From: Kingdonia uniflora
Lineage: Eukaryota > Streptophyta > Magnoliopsida > Ranunculales > Circaeasteraceae
Assembly (NCBI GenBank): GCA_014058105.1
Contig: JACGCM010002784.1
Coordinates: forward strand, 3,844,001 to 3,908,000
DNA length: 64,000 nucleotides
Reading direction: 5' to 3'
Shown: positions 40,934 through 53,387 of the stretch, in pieces
How positions within the stretch are numbered: the first letter of the stretch is position 1
How the letters are laid out: each line of letters begins with the position of its first letter
The notes under the pieces: model-generated
What the model was told of the DNA's origin: nothing
Seen by the model: only the letters and a program-made list of their open reading frames with translations
The model's database searches: none
Program-made: the position numbers and the translations under genes

Positions 40934-41275
40934 AAAATAGTGTGGACTCGATCTGAGAGAATTCGTTATGCCACTGAGGGACGGTTGATGATAAAGATAG
41001 CTGAAGTGCAGAAAAGGATTTTTGGCTTGTTTGATTATGATGCTAATTTGCCAGTGACTGAGTATTAGTTTGAATGTTTAGGTTGGATGGGTTGGAAACT
41101 TGAGTTAGGATGTCGCTTCTATGAGGAGCTATTCTGAGAAGTAATTATAGAGCCCTCATCTCGATAAGAGGCTGTGAGACTAATTATTGAAGAAGAAATC
41201 ATGTTGGAAGATATGAGGATTGACGGAGGCCAACTGATCAGGTGTGGCACCACATAACATCTGGGATGTTTTAGG
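40934..41275 (+). pseudogene. Small antisense ORF 2 (family 2)
   Basis: Readable frame with three stops: TRSERIRYATEG, AEVQKRIFGLFDYDANLPV, LGWMGWKLELG, then IIEEEIMLEDM. Resembles the layout of small ORF 2 of family 1 (helix of VREKMLELKRRIVGD type, acidic turn, hydrophobic centre, acidic end). The start codon is not preserved (ATAGTG where an ATG is expected). Function unknown. Confidence 0.42.
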
Positions 41276-41515
41276 TATAGCGAATAACTGTCAAAAAAAT
41301 GTAATAAGAATGGAGTTTGAATCTGTCATCTTTTATTGTAAATGTTATTTGTGACTGTTGTGAAAAATTAATTTGAATTTCGAATTATAAGAGCTTTGGA
41401 AATGACGTCAGCACTTCTATAAGAAGTTGAAGCTAAATAGAAGAAATAGGCAACTTTATTTTGTCTCTTGTATTATTGCATGGAAAGTTCTATTGCGCGT
41501 AAGTGTTGAGTCATC

Positions 41516-44500
41516 ATGAATGTGGGGAGGTCAGAGGGTGATTTGGGTAAAAGAGATGAAAGTATATTAAAATATAAGGTGAAGGGCAATGATGGGAAGG
41601 TGTTTTTATCGAAAAGGTGTAAGATGTCTAACATTAATTGTGGAAGGGACACCTCAGTTCTAAAACTGAGAGCGGCTTGTACGAGGCCCAATAACTACCA
41701 GCAGTTAGAGATAAAAAATATAAATAATGCTTCATCTTCTTCATTCAAATGTTTATCAACTTCTAAAAAATTGAAGCACAGTGAGAGAGGAAAGAGAAAA
41801 AATAGGAAACAAAATTGTGAGAAATTAATCGAGAGTGATCAATAATCAAAGCGAGAGAGAGTTGCAGAGACTGAGTCACAAAGGTGGTTATGCAGCAGCG
41901 TTATGAGGGAAGGATTTGGCATTGCGTCAGATTCATATTCTGACGTTGAAGGTTAGTAGACGATTTATGATAATGTGAATATGTTTCTTTTGAATAAAAA
42001 AAAAAAATATGTATATATATATATATATTTTTTGTGGTATTCAAATCGAAAAATTACTATATATAGAAACATATAAAAGTTTGTTAGATTTATTTGTTAA
42101 AAGATATACGAATAATATACGTATCTGTGTAATATATATGTAAAAGATAATGATGGAATACATAGACCTATATATAGGTCAAGCGTGAGGAGTTTTTTGT
42201 AGAATTAAATAACATTTGTTGAGTTGTAGTTGATATGGAGACTTCCCTATTCCGGAGGTCATGACCTTCGGTCGTTCGGTTGTGTCTGAAAGTGTAGTAT
42301 CCGATAGGGAGGATGGAGTAGAAGTTGTTCAATTTCATGATTTCCCTAGAAAATTGGTATCATATTCCCCAAACTCTAATGTGTTTAGAGAGTTTTGTAA
42401 ATCCAAAGCTCCTGTAGGGGGAAGATGGGGCAATTTCGTAGAACATGCCGGTAGGCAGTTTAAAAGTTGCATGGTAGAATTTGGGGTGGAGCATTTCTTT
42501 TAGTTGGCAGATTTAGAGAAGGAGAAATTAGATAGGGGGTCAGAGAAATCGATCTCCTTCGAGTATTATAATGGAAATGTCCAGGGCAACCTGGAAGAGG
42601 GGTTTTTATGTTACCTATCTCAATTGGAGTATGGGTTGAGTATGCCCCTTAACAGTCAAGAAAAAGGGATTATGAATATCATTGGGGCATGTCATGTTCA
42701 GTTGAAAAGGAACATGTGGGAGCTAATAAATTTTTATGAGTTTTTGAATAAGTTGTAGGAGGAGAATGAGGTTGAAAGGAGGATATCTCTTAAAGAAATC
42801 TTGTAGTTTTATGGTGTGAAAAACTATTCTGCAAGTAGAGGGGTATACATTTTTGTGAGTTCGACTCAACCTCTTTCTTTGATCTGAATTTAGCAGGTCG
42901 AATGTGGAATGATAATGTGATATGGGTGAAGGGCGATTGCCTTCAGAGAAATGATGAAGAACCAATGGAACTTCTGTGTATAACTGTAAAACAAAGTATA
43001 ATAACCTACAATATTAAAATGCTGAAACTGAATGTTTTTTTGTTGTTAATAATATATTGTTGTTTTACAGGTTCTTCGTCGAAGGTAAAGAAGAAGAAGT
43101 CTCTGCTAGATAATGTTTCTCAAGAAAAGGTTGAGCTTGAGGCTGTGCTGAAAGAACTTGGCATTAGTAGAAAGATGTAAGCTAACAACAGGTCTGAGAA
43201 AGTTCAAAAGTCTCAAGCAACGAGGCAAACGATGGGTTGGTAGCAACAAGAAGAGGGGAGTAGATAGAGAGAGACAAGTAGTTTTTCCAAATGCCTCTAG
43301 AGTGGATTTTGTAGATGTGTCAGAGCCCACTATGTCAAGCAAGTTAGCTCGGGCATTTCCGAAGATGAAGATGTTAAAGCGTGACTCGACCTCTGGTACC
43401 ACGGAGAGTGGTAAGGTCAAGGGAGAGGCGAAGAAGAGGATGATAAATCCTTCTTCTAAACAGATTGGGGCAAAGGTCGCAGAGAATCGACCTAGTATGG
43501 AAGTTAAGTTGAAAGTAGTAGAGGAAAAGGTGAAGCTTGCAGCTCGCAATGGTAAGTTTGATGATTTGAATATCTCCTAAATTTTATTTTGTAGTTCGAG
43601 CTATAACATGCGGTCGATGATTGTGTTGCTTTTGTAGGCTGCTCGTTTGATGAAGGGGATTTGCCTCAAGATGGAAGAGGAGAAAGCCGAGCTCGAGAAG
43701 CAGATGGTTGAGCACGAGAAGAAGGTAGCTTGTTTGAAAACTGATTTGTCAAGGGAGGGGAAGCGACTAGGCTATTATGTAAGAGGTGGAGATAAGCGAG
43801 CTGATAACGGAAGTGGGAAAGAATTTGAAGGAGGTGGTAATCAACCGTGATAGACCTGGGTGCCGCCTTCTGAAAATGTAGTACTTCAAAACTGAGGTGA
43901 GTGACATTATGGAGGATACCTAGGTTGAAGAGGAGGAGGTTGAGGATGATGGAGCTGGCGTTGTGGGAGGGTTGAATGGAGTTTCTCCCTAGACTGTGGG
44001 AGAGAACGAAAGGGATGATGATGTCAACCCAGAGAATGTGAATGAGAAGGTAAAGTAGAATTGCTAACTATTTGGTTGTGTTATTATGAGGGGTTTATGA
44101 ATTGAAATTGTATGGATCAATGTAGGATAAATTTATGCAGGCTAAGTTATGTTTGTAAGCCTTATTTGCTAGAACGTAAGGATATGCACCTCTTGAAAAA
44201 ATAATTAGAGAATGAGCTTGCTAAAGAGAAAGATGCTTCAGCGTCCCTGTTGACTTCACAAATGGAGTTACAGGTTAGAAAATAGTAAAAAATATTTAAC
44301 TTGTATGCTTCATTACTCTAGAGCTACAAAGTCAAAAATAAAGCGTAGAGACAGACCCAAAACATACTAACAGTTTAGAGGCAATGGTACTCAACTATGT
44401 ATAGATAATATCAAAGTGCTAAAGAAGTTAGAATATAGAGAATGTGTACCTTAGAATTGGAAGTATATGTTATTATTCATCGAATTAGGATCATACTTCG

Positions 44501-46107
44501 ACCTTAAGTTTAGAAGTAGTTTCAGACAGAAGATGTCAAAAAATAGAAATTTTGTTAGAAATAAGAAGTATGTATTGAGTGAGTATCTTGAATCAAACTT
44601 GATGTAATATATATGTGATGTGTAGGCCGAATTGGAGTCAGCTCGCTTGAGCAAAGATGAGATACGCCGATGTAACCAAGAGTTTGTGGCAGAGTTTGAT
44701 AGAATAAGAGAGGCAAATGAAGATAGGAAGGATCAACAAGTAAAGGTACATTTCAAGTTCGTCGAGGCAACATAAACTGTTGATAACCTCACTGGGAAGA
44801 TCGAGGTGAAGGATGCCGAAATTAGCAAAGGGCAAAAAGAGCTCGTGGAGACGAAAGAAAAGACAGCAAAACTCAAAAGCCATAATGATGAGCTAATGGT
44901 AAAGAGTAAGGAGGATGGCATGGCTCGATACCGTATCCAGTGTTAGAATCATCAGAGAAAGAGTTATGTCATTTTGTGGCCACTCTGAAAGACCAAATGA
45001 TTAGTAAAATAAACGAACAAGAGCAGAGTTGAGCTGATTTAGTAAATTCTAGGAGTGAACTGAAACAATTGATGAATAAAAAGACTAAGAAAGCTAGCGA
45101 GCTGAAGAGGCCCCCAGATGACCTATCTAACTCCAAATTTGTGGTCGAGTAATTGACTACAGTTTTGCCTGTTTAAGATATTGAGTTCTAGTTGGTGTAA
45201 ACAAATTGTGATGAGTTGAATGAAAGGGTGGTACAATTGAAGTCCGATTTGGCACAGGCCAATTCGCGCGGCATAAATTCCAAGGCTGGATAGTGATCGA
45301 AGAGGAATAAAGGTAATGTCAGGGTTTCCATTGTTCAAGAGAATGTGGTTAGACTACCAGCTCGAATCAGAGAGCTGAAGGGAAATGTAGCTCGAATTTA
45401 AGGTCACACAAAAAGGGAATGAGCGATTAAGGGAGTGCCAAAGGAAGTTGGATGCTGCTCATATAAGGGAATAGGAGTTTGAGCAGGTGATCAGAGGTAA
45501 GGATATTTTGATAAAGAAAAAAGACGAATTGTTGAAGAAAAATCCTACTGTGGTAAGTGCAGGTGAAGACAGGAAGCTTTAGGAACTTCGTGCCCAGATA
45601 GCTGAATTGAGGACAATAAAACAGGTTGAATAAGATAAAGCAGATGAGAAAGGGAGGGAGCATATCAATCTTATGTCCCTTGCAAAATGTCAAATAGAAT
45701 GGCAAGAAGCACGTAAAAAGGGGTTGAAAGTGCACCTTCAAACTGTGAGAGAGAATTTTTCAAAGGCGGTCATGCCCGAGACATTGCGCTAAGGGATATT
45801 AATAGCAGTAATCGCCTATTTTGTTAAGGAAATTAAAAGGTTCAAGTTAGAGAGGGATACCTTGCATGACTGTTTGTCAGATAAATGGTGCATTTGCAGG
45901 GCTGATATAGTTCAAAGAAACTGCATGCACTCCATGGAAACAAAGTTAGGTTCTCGACTTGCTGAATTGGTAGAGTAAGACAGGATCACTGTGGTTGTCT
46001 GAGCTTGAGAATTTATGGCTGATCATCCTTCTATTGTAAGGGAAAGCGTAGCTAGCCTCCCATCAGCAAAAAGGATCATTTGTAGTAGATGCATGTATAA
46101 CCTGTAA
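41516..46107 (+). pseudogene. Main antisense gene, multi-exon, coiled-coil (family 2)
   Basis: Long gene opposite to pol. First exon from ATG 41516 (MNVGRSEGDLGK...) to about 41950; a long intron rich in A and AT repeats ends near 42228 (TTGTAG). A domain exon, 42230-42960, contains YYNGNVQGNLEEGFLCYLSQ and MPLNSQEKG at 42560-42665, equivalent to the plant transposon protein-like domain of family 1. Introns with GT-AG borders are likely at about 42970-43070 (ends TTTTACAG, like TTCTGCAG in family 1), 43552-43637 (GTAAGT...TTTGTAG), 44050-44142 and 44272-44625. The remaining exons (EKAELEKQMVEHEKK, VKDAEISKGQKELVETKEK and others) form a long coiled coil, ending with SLPSAKRIICSRCMYNL at 46105. 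Confidence 0.55.
41992..42034. repeat. A-rich and AT microsatellite
   Basis: A run of about 12 A followed by alternating AT (about 42010-42030) inside the presumed long intron of the family-2 antisense gene. Confidence 0.85.
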
Positions 46108-46119
46108 AAGTATATGTTA

Positions 46120-46760
46120 GAGACATATTGAAAGATGAAAGCTAGCTTTACATTTGCTTTATCTTATGCATGGCAGAGTTCTTTGATTTAAAACTAGTAT
46201 TACCTTCGTTTTAATCGTAGAGTATGTATAAAGTTCGATCAAAGCTAGTTTTGCCTTTGCTTTAATCGGTATAATTGTCACAGTAATATTGTGAGATGAA
46301 AACTAGTTTTACCCTTGCTTTATCTTATGATTGGCAGAGTTTTTTAATTGAAAACTAGTATTACCTTCATTTTAATCGCAGAGTATGTTTAGAGTTCGTT
46401 CAAAGCTAGTTTTACCTTTGCTTTTATCGGTATAATTGTCGCGGCCATATTGAGAGATGAAAGCTAGTTTTACCTTTGTTTTATCTTATATATGGTAGAG
46501 TTCTTTGATTGAAAACTAGTATTACCTTCATTCTAATTGCAGAGTATGTATAAAGTTCGATTGAAAGCTAGTTTTACCTTTGCTTTAATAGGTATAATTG
46601 TCACAACCATATTGAGGGATGAAAGCTAGTTTTACCTTTGCTTTATCTTATGTTTGGTAGAGTTCTTTGATTGAAAACTAGTATTACCTTTGTTTTACTC
46701 ATAGAGTATGTATAGAGTACAGTTTGAAAGCTAGTATTACCTTTGCTTTAATCTATGCAT
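46120..46760. repeat. Tandem array, 161-bp trimeric unit, four copies (family 2)
   Basis: Anchors GCTAG of the first subunit are at 46141, 46302, 46463 and 46625, giving 161-162 bp per unit. Each unit has three related subunits of about 51-58 bp: GAAAGCTAGTTTTACCTTTG, GAAAACTAGTATTACCTTC and CAAAGCTAGTTTTACCTTTG. The array sits between the antisense gene and integrase, exactly where family 1 has its 194-bp array, but the sequence is unrelated. Confidence 0.88.
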
Positions 46761-46914
46761 TGTCTATATAAGTAGAGAGTTGTGTGGGAAAAAACTTGGA
46801 AGTTTTTATTGAATGGAATAGAATGTACATTGTATGGAAATAAAAATCTCACTTTTGGAATAGAAAAGTGAGAATTTGAAGTAGAGTAGTGAAAAAATTA
46901 ACGATAGTACCATT

Positions 46915-48210
46915 ATATTCACCTAGTGTTCCAAGGATTTGAGATATGAACTCCCTCCTCAATCATGAGATAATATGATCCCAGGCCAATGAGACCATTG
47001 ATTAGGAATGGACCCTCCCAATTTTCAGCCAGTTTCCTAGCATGTACCTCTTTTTTGTGTTGAGGGATTTCTCTAAGATTAAGATCATCAATTTGGAAAG
47101 TACAGCTTCGGACTCGTCATGGTAATATTGACCTAGGTTGGTAATAACCCGTTCCCTAGTCTCATCAATCCAATTAATGTTGCAGGCCAATTCAAACTCA
47201 TTTTCTTCATTAGTTAGCTCATGATCTATAACTGGATGATGATATTATGCTTGAATAACGGCTTCGGCGCCATAGGCGAGGAAGAATGGGGTACAAATGG
47301 TTGATTGACTTAGAGTTGTGTGGTATGCCCATAAGATATGAAAAAGCCCTCATACCCTGTTTCCTTTTTTCTGTGAGTGAAGCCTTTTCTTTAGTCCGTC
47401 CACGATGGTTTTGCTGGTGATTTCGGCTTGGCCATTGCCTTGAGGGTAGTAGGGATTGGATGGTGAGTGGATGATCTTATGTTTGTTTTGTAAAGCTACC
47501 ACTTTTTTTCCAATGAACTGTGGCCCATTATCGATATAAATTAGGTGAGGGCATCCAAACAAAGTAATGATTTGTTCCCAAATAAAAGAGATCACCTCTT
47601 CTTCTCTAGTTCGACATAGTGGAACTGCTTCTGCCCATTTTATAAAATAATCTATAGCTGCGAGTAGGTATTGGCAGTTACCTGGAGAATTAGGAAATTC
47701 ACCGACAAGATCGAGCGCCCATGTTTTAAATGGCTAGAATACCTTGTTTACATATAGTTTGAGTGCAGGGGCACAGATCATTTGTTCATGTCATTGGCAT
47801 GTATTACATTTGCGTGAGTACTCTTCTGCTTGCTTACACATGCCTGGCCAGAATACTCCTTCTGTAATGGCTCTGTTAGCGAGTGATCGACCTGCGGCAT
47901 TGGATCCATAAGTCGCTTTATGTAAATCTATGAGCATCTCGCCAACTTTCTTTCTGGAGAGGCACTTGAGGTAAGGCCCCGTAACTGAATGGCGATATAA
48001 AAAACCGTTATGATTTGTATACCACATTGAGCTTTTGATCAGCTATCAGCACTCTTTTGGATATGTTGGAAGGGGTCCTTTGCATTTTTTTCGGTGTCAT
48101 GGTAGGCAAGGAAGGGCTTTCGCCAATCATCGTCTCCATCTTATCGCCCCCAGTGTTGATCGTGCATACAAAAATGCGATCAATGCTGAGTATTGATATC
48201 ACTTAGATCT
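46915..48210 (-). pseudogene. Integrase (family 2)
   Basis: Minus strand. Zinc-binding region in open frame 48027-47791: LIDLHKATYGSNAAG, GVFWPGMCKQAEEYSRKCNTCQ (both cysteines present; the first histidine pair partly changed, H-x-Y-G-S-N). Core: second aspartate block LIYIDNGPQFIG and PYYPQGNGQAEITSKT in 47595-47350 (D and E present); the first aspartate near 47710 (WALDLVGEFPN-like). The C-terminal part ends near 46920 (ENWEGPFL, GSYYLMIEEG, NPWN). Stops and frameshifts. Confidence 0.85.
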
Positions 48211-48239
48211 GGAGATATCTAGCATTTGTAACCAAGACC

Positions 48240-48740
48240 CTAGCAAGGCAGGCCAAGGAATCGGTATGTCAGTTTTCACCTCGAGGAAGATAATCAAGAG
48301 ATGCTTTTGCAAACTGACCCATCCAATCTGTAACGTGGGCTGTATATTCAATCATCTTGCCATTGTTCTTGTATTGCTCAGAGTAATGGTGGACAATGAG
48401 TAGAGAATCTGTGTAGACTGAGAGTTCTGGGACGCTGAGCTCAAGTACGAGGCTCGCGAATGAGAGCCTCGTACATGGTGACATTGTTGGATGCTTCAAA
48501 ATCTAAGAGGATGAATTTCTCAATTCTATCATTAGATGGGGTAATCAATACGATTTAAATTCCTGACCCTGCGGGTCCTGCTAAACCATATATAAGAAGT
48601 CACCACCATTTCCTTGTAATCCATTCATCTCGCTCGTCAAATGCTTTGGTGGGTAGATCTTCTGTAATTTTTTCTACAAGGTTTGGATCGCACTCCTCCT
48701 ACTCAGGATCTTCCACTGGAAAATCCGTGAGAAAATCAGC
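48240..48740 (-). pseudogene. Second RNase H (family 2)
   Basis: Archaeal-type RNase H upstream of integrase, the Tat trait. Minus strand: GPAGSGI-like first block near 48580-48560, then SNNVTMYEALIRE-like glutamate block (about 48490-48460) and VPELSVYTDSLLIVHHYSEQY (48425-48375), with the catalytic aspartate. A stretch PRGENxHTDSLACLA closes the domain (about 48290-48260). Confidence 0.72.
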
Positions 48741-48819
48741 GACGGCATGACCCCTTTTTGAATGTCATTGTTCGAACTTGATATCATGTTCTCCCAAACT
48801 GACTGACTATTACTATACT

Positions 48820-50010
48820 CTTCTTGAATTTTCTTTTTTGGACAAAACTTCTAGGATTTAGTAGTTCGTCATGACTTTGACTCAATGAGCTTGGAAGTAG
48901 TGCTTAAGCTTCTGTGAAGTGTAAACAAGAGTTAGAAGGAGTCTCTTAATATTAGAATACCTCGTTTCCGCTGGAGTAAAAGCTTTATTGATGAAGTAGA
49001 CTAGTTTTTTGATCTTCCCTTCAAGTCGATTGAGAACTTAGCTGATAGAAGTATCTGTAATTGCTAGGTAGATGATTAGTTCATCATTATCTACTGGGGT
49101 GCTCATTATAGGAGACTTCCCAAAATAGGTTTTGAGATCCTGAAAAGCAGCCCCGCATTCTCATATCCATTAGATCTCTGTATTGGGCTAAACTTTTCTA
49201 AGTTTGGTACAACCGCGGAGTAGTAGGAATAACTAATAACAACAATATGAAGATTTTAAAATGAATCGGTTGATAGTGGCAATCTTGCCTACAAGCTTTT
49301 GTACGTCTTTCATCCTCTTTGGAGATGGCATGTTGAGGAGAGCTCGAATTTAATCTAGATCAGCCTCAATCCCTTTCTTGCCAATGAGATGGTCAAGGAA
49401 TTAGCCTGAATGTACTCTGAATTAACACTTATTAGGATTGTATCGTATCCTGTAAGATCGAAGAATGTTGAATATTGTATTGAGATCTGTGATGTGGTTG
49501 ATTGACTGTATGCTCTTGCAGAAGATATAATCAAGGTAGACTTCCACGATTTTTCCCAGATGTGCTTTAAACATAGTAGTCATCAACCGCTGATAAGTTG
49601 CGCGCATTTTTGAGTCTGAAGGGTATGACTTTGTAACAATAAAGTCCTCCTTCAGCGATGAAAGTGGTATTTCCTTGATATTCTTCCAAGATTTGAATTT
49701 GATTGTATCCAGAAGAAGCGTCCATCATAGATAGGGGTTCGTGAGCAACTGTGGAATTAAGAATTTGATGTATATTCGAATGAGGGAAGCTGTTCTTTAG
49801 AGTATGTTTTGTTAGATTTGTGAAATCTACACAAACTCTGACTTTTCCATTATTCTTTGGTACATCGACGATGTTGGATATCAAATCTGGATACTGGGCT
49901 TCTCGAATAAATCCCACTTTGATCAAATTCTCTATCTCCATGTTAACTTTATCTCAAAGATGATGTAATAATCGTCGCTGTTTCTATTTGACCACCGTGG
50001 CATTGATGTT
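48820..50010 (-). pseudogene. Reverse transcriptase and first RNase H (family 2)
   Basis: Open frame 49941-49567: LIKVGFIREAQYPDLISNIV, VRVCVDFTNLTKHT and LSMMDASSGYNQI (first catalytic aspartate and SGYNQ intact). The next frame (49607-49422) has VEVYLDYIFCKSIQ where Y-x-DD is expected, so the second aspartate is tyrosine. RNase H remains lie at 49100-48900 (LIIYLAITDTSIS, VYFINKAFTPAETRYSN-like, with stops). Confidence 0.8.
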
Positions 50011-50239
50011 GATGGCCAACTTTAGACATGGCTTGGTCGGATCGACCCTAGCATTTCCTCGAAAGTCCACGCAAAGACGTCACGATTCCATCGTAAGAAT
50101 TGATTAAAAGCATATTTATTGTGCTAGATCCTCTTGGTACTAATAAAAGTACATTTGTTAGGTTCATCAATGTTGACATATTCTGCAGGCTCTTTTGTTG
50201 AAGGCTGATCATCAAGGTGATCAGCTTTTTGTAATTTCT

Positions 50240-50840
50240 ATACAGCATATCAGTCTGAGGTATCTAGAATGGAAAAGACGGTATTTTCACAAGCCCAAGA
50301 AAGTTTTTAGCTACCTTTGATTTCATAAATATCATTATTGTACTTGAATTGGAGTGCTTGATGATAGGTAGAAGCGATTGCTTCCATGTTGTGAATTCAG
50401 CAACGGCCCATAATCCCTAGATAACAAGATTTGGCATTAATGATGTAGAAGACGACGTCGATGGTGGCTAGTCCTGCGGTAATAGGTTAGATGATCTTGC
50501 CTACTTGCTCTTCTTTAGAACCATTGAATCTACTGATATCTGTATCGCTTGGAATTACTTGATCCGCCAATCCCATTTGATCGATTGTGCTCTAAAAGAT
50601 AATCTCAATACCGCTTCTAGTATCAATCTCATTGCATACATGACAAACTTTTTTACCTAGAGAATTATTACTAATGCATCATGATGTATAAATTTTACAT
50701 GACTAATGTCATAATCTTCGAATGAGATCCCAAGCTGGCGATTTCTCGACTCAGGTAGAAGCTTACCTTCTTTATCTTGTGGTGTGAGATCGCTGTATTC
50801 TAACAGTCTCCTATGCTTGAATCAGCAAAAGTTATTGATT
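50240..50840 (-). pseudogene. Protease region (family 2)
   Basis: Follows gag: LGISFEDYDISHVKFIHHDALVI (about 50745-50665), then the active site in a shifted frame as IDTRSG (about 50625-50605), with the glycine of D-T-G replaced. A NGSKEEQVGKII-like block lies at 50530-50490. Between here and RT there is a short open stretch 50248-50048 without motifs. Non-functional. Confidence 0.6.
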
Positions 50841-50989
50841 TGATGAATTTTGATCATGTTGTTGTGGTACATATAGTAGAGATGTTCCTCCTAAGCTTGA
50901 TCTTTGACCTGGATGACTTCGAGCTATTTCTTATAGCTACCATCCTTATATGATTCCAGGTCGATAATGTATTCGAACATTCGTCCCTC

Positions 50990-52383
50990 CTAGAAAATGA
51001 ATTCCAGTAACCTCTGTAAAGCATAACAGTTGTCAGTAGAATGATGGTTTACCTTGTGATGTATGTAGCATGGGCGGCTCTCGATTGGCTCTAATGCTTG
51101 AGAGGGAAGGTATAGCTTATCCTTAGAGTGGATTGGAAAAATTGTAGAGATTCGAACATTCATCTACGAGAGGACTGGTTTTGGTATTGTCCCTCTTTTT
51201 CGAGGATTGCCAGTGCTACCCTTGGAACGCTTTTGATCACCCTGATCCTCCTTCAGTTTATTGTTTCAATCTATAAATGGACCTTTCGTGGTTAGGATGA
51301 ATTTAGTAGATTTATGCCTCACAGATATCATCCTTTCTAGCTCGACATAACCATTGATCTTAGTGATCATATCCTCCAAGGTCAGAGGTTTTTTGAGGAA
51401 GAGGTGCTCTTTGGCTTTTCAGTTGAGCTGGAGCGCATTGGTGAAAGAAATAATAACTATTTTCTGATCGAGGTTGTTTACTTTATGCGCGAGCTACAAA
51501 TATTTCTTTGCAAAAGACTCAAGCTTTTCTTCATGTGACTGTTTAAGACTAATAAGAGAATATAAATTCTCCTCTTTGTCTCTGTTGTGAGCATACATCT
51601 TGATGAATTGGTTTTGCAGCTGATCAAATGTAAGTATGGAATCTTTAGGTAAAGGTTGGAACTACCAGAGCTGTTCTTCCTATAGACTTGCTGCGAACAA
51701 AGGGCAAAGGATGTGGTTGAGATTGGAATACAACCCCAATGAATCACAGTATTGTTGAATGTGCTCCTTTGGATCGGTGTCCTTGTAATTACAAATTTTT
51801 GGGGTATAGAAACCTTTCGGCATTTCCATATTGAATAGTTCTTTGGTAATCGGACTTCCTTGGAACTTGGTAAGGTTGTCTGTAGTGCCCAGAACTTGCT
51901 CTTCGATCAACTTCTTGATGCACTGATCCATATGCTCTTGTGTGACATATTGACTTATTGGTTAAGTGGCTTGATAAGGAGGTTGAGGATTACGACTACT
52001 GGTACCCTCACTCAAGCGATCACGTACTTGAATTCAAGATTGAGGTCATTAATCTTCTTCTTGACGTTTGGAAAATCGACGACCTTTGTTATTTTCAGAC
52101 TTAACTTCGCCATCCAAATGAATGGAAGGTTGATGTTTGTGCTGAATATTTTAGGAAATAACTTTGCTGGTGGCACCTCTAGGTCCCAATCTGTCCCATG
52201 CAAAAACCCAGGAGGTCTCTAGTACCTGATCGAGATATCTGGTTTGAGGAGCCTGTTAAGTATTCTGCCAAGCTTGTAATACAGTCTGGATGGTTGTCAT
52301 CTGGTCTTCATGTCATTTGAATGCTGTCAAACAAGTTTGTCGCTTAGCTTCGAGCTCCTTCTAACAAAGTTCCCGGTCAAGAG
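50990..52383 (-). pseudogene. Gag (family 2), interrupted at its 5' end
   Basis: Capsid: MDQCIKKLIEEQVL and MPKGFYTPKICNYKDTDP (51931-51785), EHIQQYCDSLGLYSN, FDQLQNQFIKMYAHNRDKEE (51635-51570) and PLTLEDMITKINGYVELE (51400-51345), all typical of Retrotrans_gag. A degraded zinc knuckle CYIHHKVNHHSTDNCYAL is at about 51072-51020. Upstream of 52260 the text is less clear; at 52383 the family-1 element 3 cuts in. Five bases before it, AAGAG (52379-52383), would be the left target duplication. Confidence 0.78.
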
Positions 52384-53116
52384 TGTAGGGGCCTAACTTT
52401 ACAAGGAGGGGAAGTCGACCCTTACACCTCGGGGGTTTTTTCTTCAATCAAAGGGATTCAAATTTATAATCTATAGCATAAGAAATCTACTGACAATTTA
52501 CTTGCGTGGAGGTCAAGAATATGACGCTCCACGACCTCTGATGAGGATTTTTAAGAAAGTTTATATCACTGTCATGTAGTCGACGAAGGTTCGAGTACTG
52601 TGTATTTTGTAGGCTGGTCGAAGGTAAATAGTAAGGGATCAGGGGAAGATTTTGTATCCTCTCCTTGCTTCCCCATCTCTCCTATTTATAGAACATAGGA
52701 AGGGTTAAGTCACCAAGGTTAGGTCACATTAAAAGTGTACCATCCGGATATTGAGCAGGTATCCCAGAGTTGGTGTTGACGCCGGAAATATCAGGTCTAT
52801 CACTGTAGCAGCTGTTGGGTATGTCTCTGTGCTCTAACACTGTAACAGTTGTTGGGTCTGTCACTGTAGCTACAAGGACCAACAACACTGCCTTCTTGTC
52901 TAATGAGCTGGTTGTCTGTCTTTTCATACTTCGACCATGTACGGATATGGTCAAAGTATTTCTGATGTAGATGCGGAGCTCGTCTTTGAGGCTTCATCTT
53001 CAGATAGTCTTGCAAAGCATATTTATGGATTTAGTGGGTTTTGATGTATTCGGGTAGGTTTCGTGGTAGTCTTCGAGTGTTCAACTGGGGTAGAGGGCAG
53101 CAAGTAGGCTACTACA
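52384..53116 (-). repeat. 3' LTR of family-1 element 3
   Basis: 733 bp; plus-strand text TGTAGGGGCCTAAC to GGCTACTACA. Homologous to the other three family-1 LTRs. Holds the TATA (complement of CTATTTATAG, about 52681), the stem-loop (52848-52855/52879-52886) and a repeated CACTGTA motif. Part of it (TATTGAGCAGGTATCCCAGA, about 52750-52770) resembles the solo LTR more than element 1, suggesting two LTR subtypes. Confidence 0.9.
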
Positions 53117-53133
53117 TTCGCCCCCTCTCAGGG
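53117..53133 (-). promoter_or_regulatory. Polypurine tract, element 3
   Basis: Minus strand CCTGAGAGGGGGCGAA next to the LTR, as in element 1. Confidence 0.78.
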
Positions 53134-53387
53134 AGGGTCTCGAAAACAGGTGCAGAGGCATTTGCTGAGAAAGACTGTTGGTTATTGGGAGTTGAAAAGT
53201 TGAAAATTTGACTGCTGAAAAGTAGAATGTTGTAAGGGTAATAAAAGGGGGTAATTAAGAAATGTAAGTGGTTCTGAAGTAATAAATGGGTTTAATGAGG
53301 CTAGAAGTATTGGTTGTGAAGGTGGCAACGCTGCACATTCTCCTACTAGTTCACTTTCTTCTCCTTTCTCTGCATCACTCGTCAAAC

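Larger units (their letters stand above)
25308..52383 (-). mobile_element. Tat-like Ty3/gypsy element, family 2 (3' LTR to gag; split by a family-1 element)
   Basis: Minus-strand retrotransposon. From left: 3' LTR 25308-25906, polypurine tract, antisense genes (start at 26166, interrupted by the family-1 element 26238-39665, continue 39666-46107), tandem array 46120-46760, integrase, second RNase H, RNase H, RT, protease, gag to 52383, where a second family-1 element is inserted. The 5' end of gag and the 5' LTR are outside the window. A second, archaeal-type RNase H and antisense genes near the 3' LTR are features of the Tat lineage. Without the insertion the visible part is about 13.6 kb. 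Confidence 0.82.
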
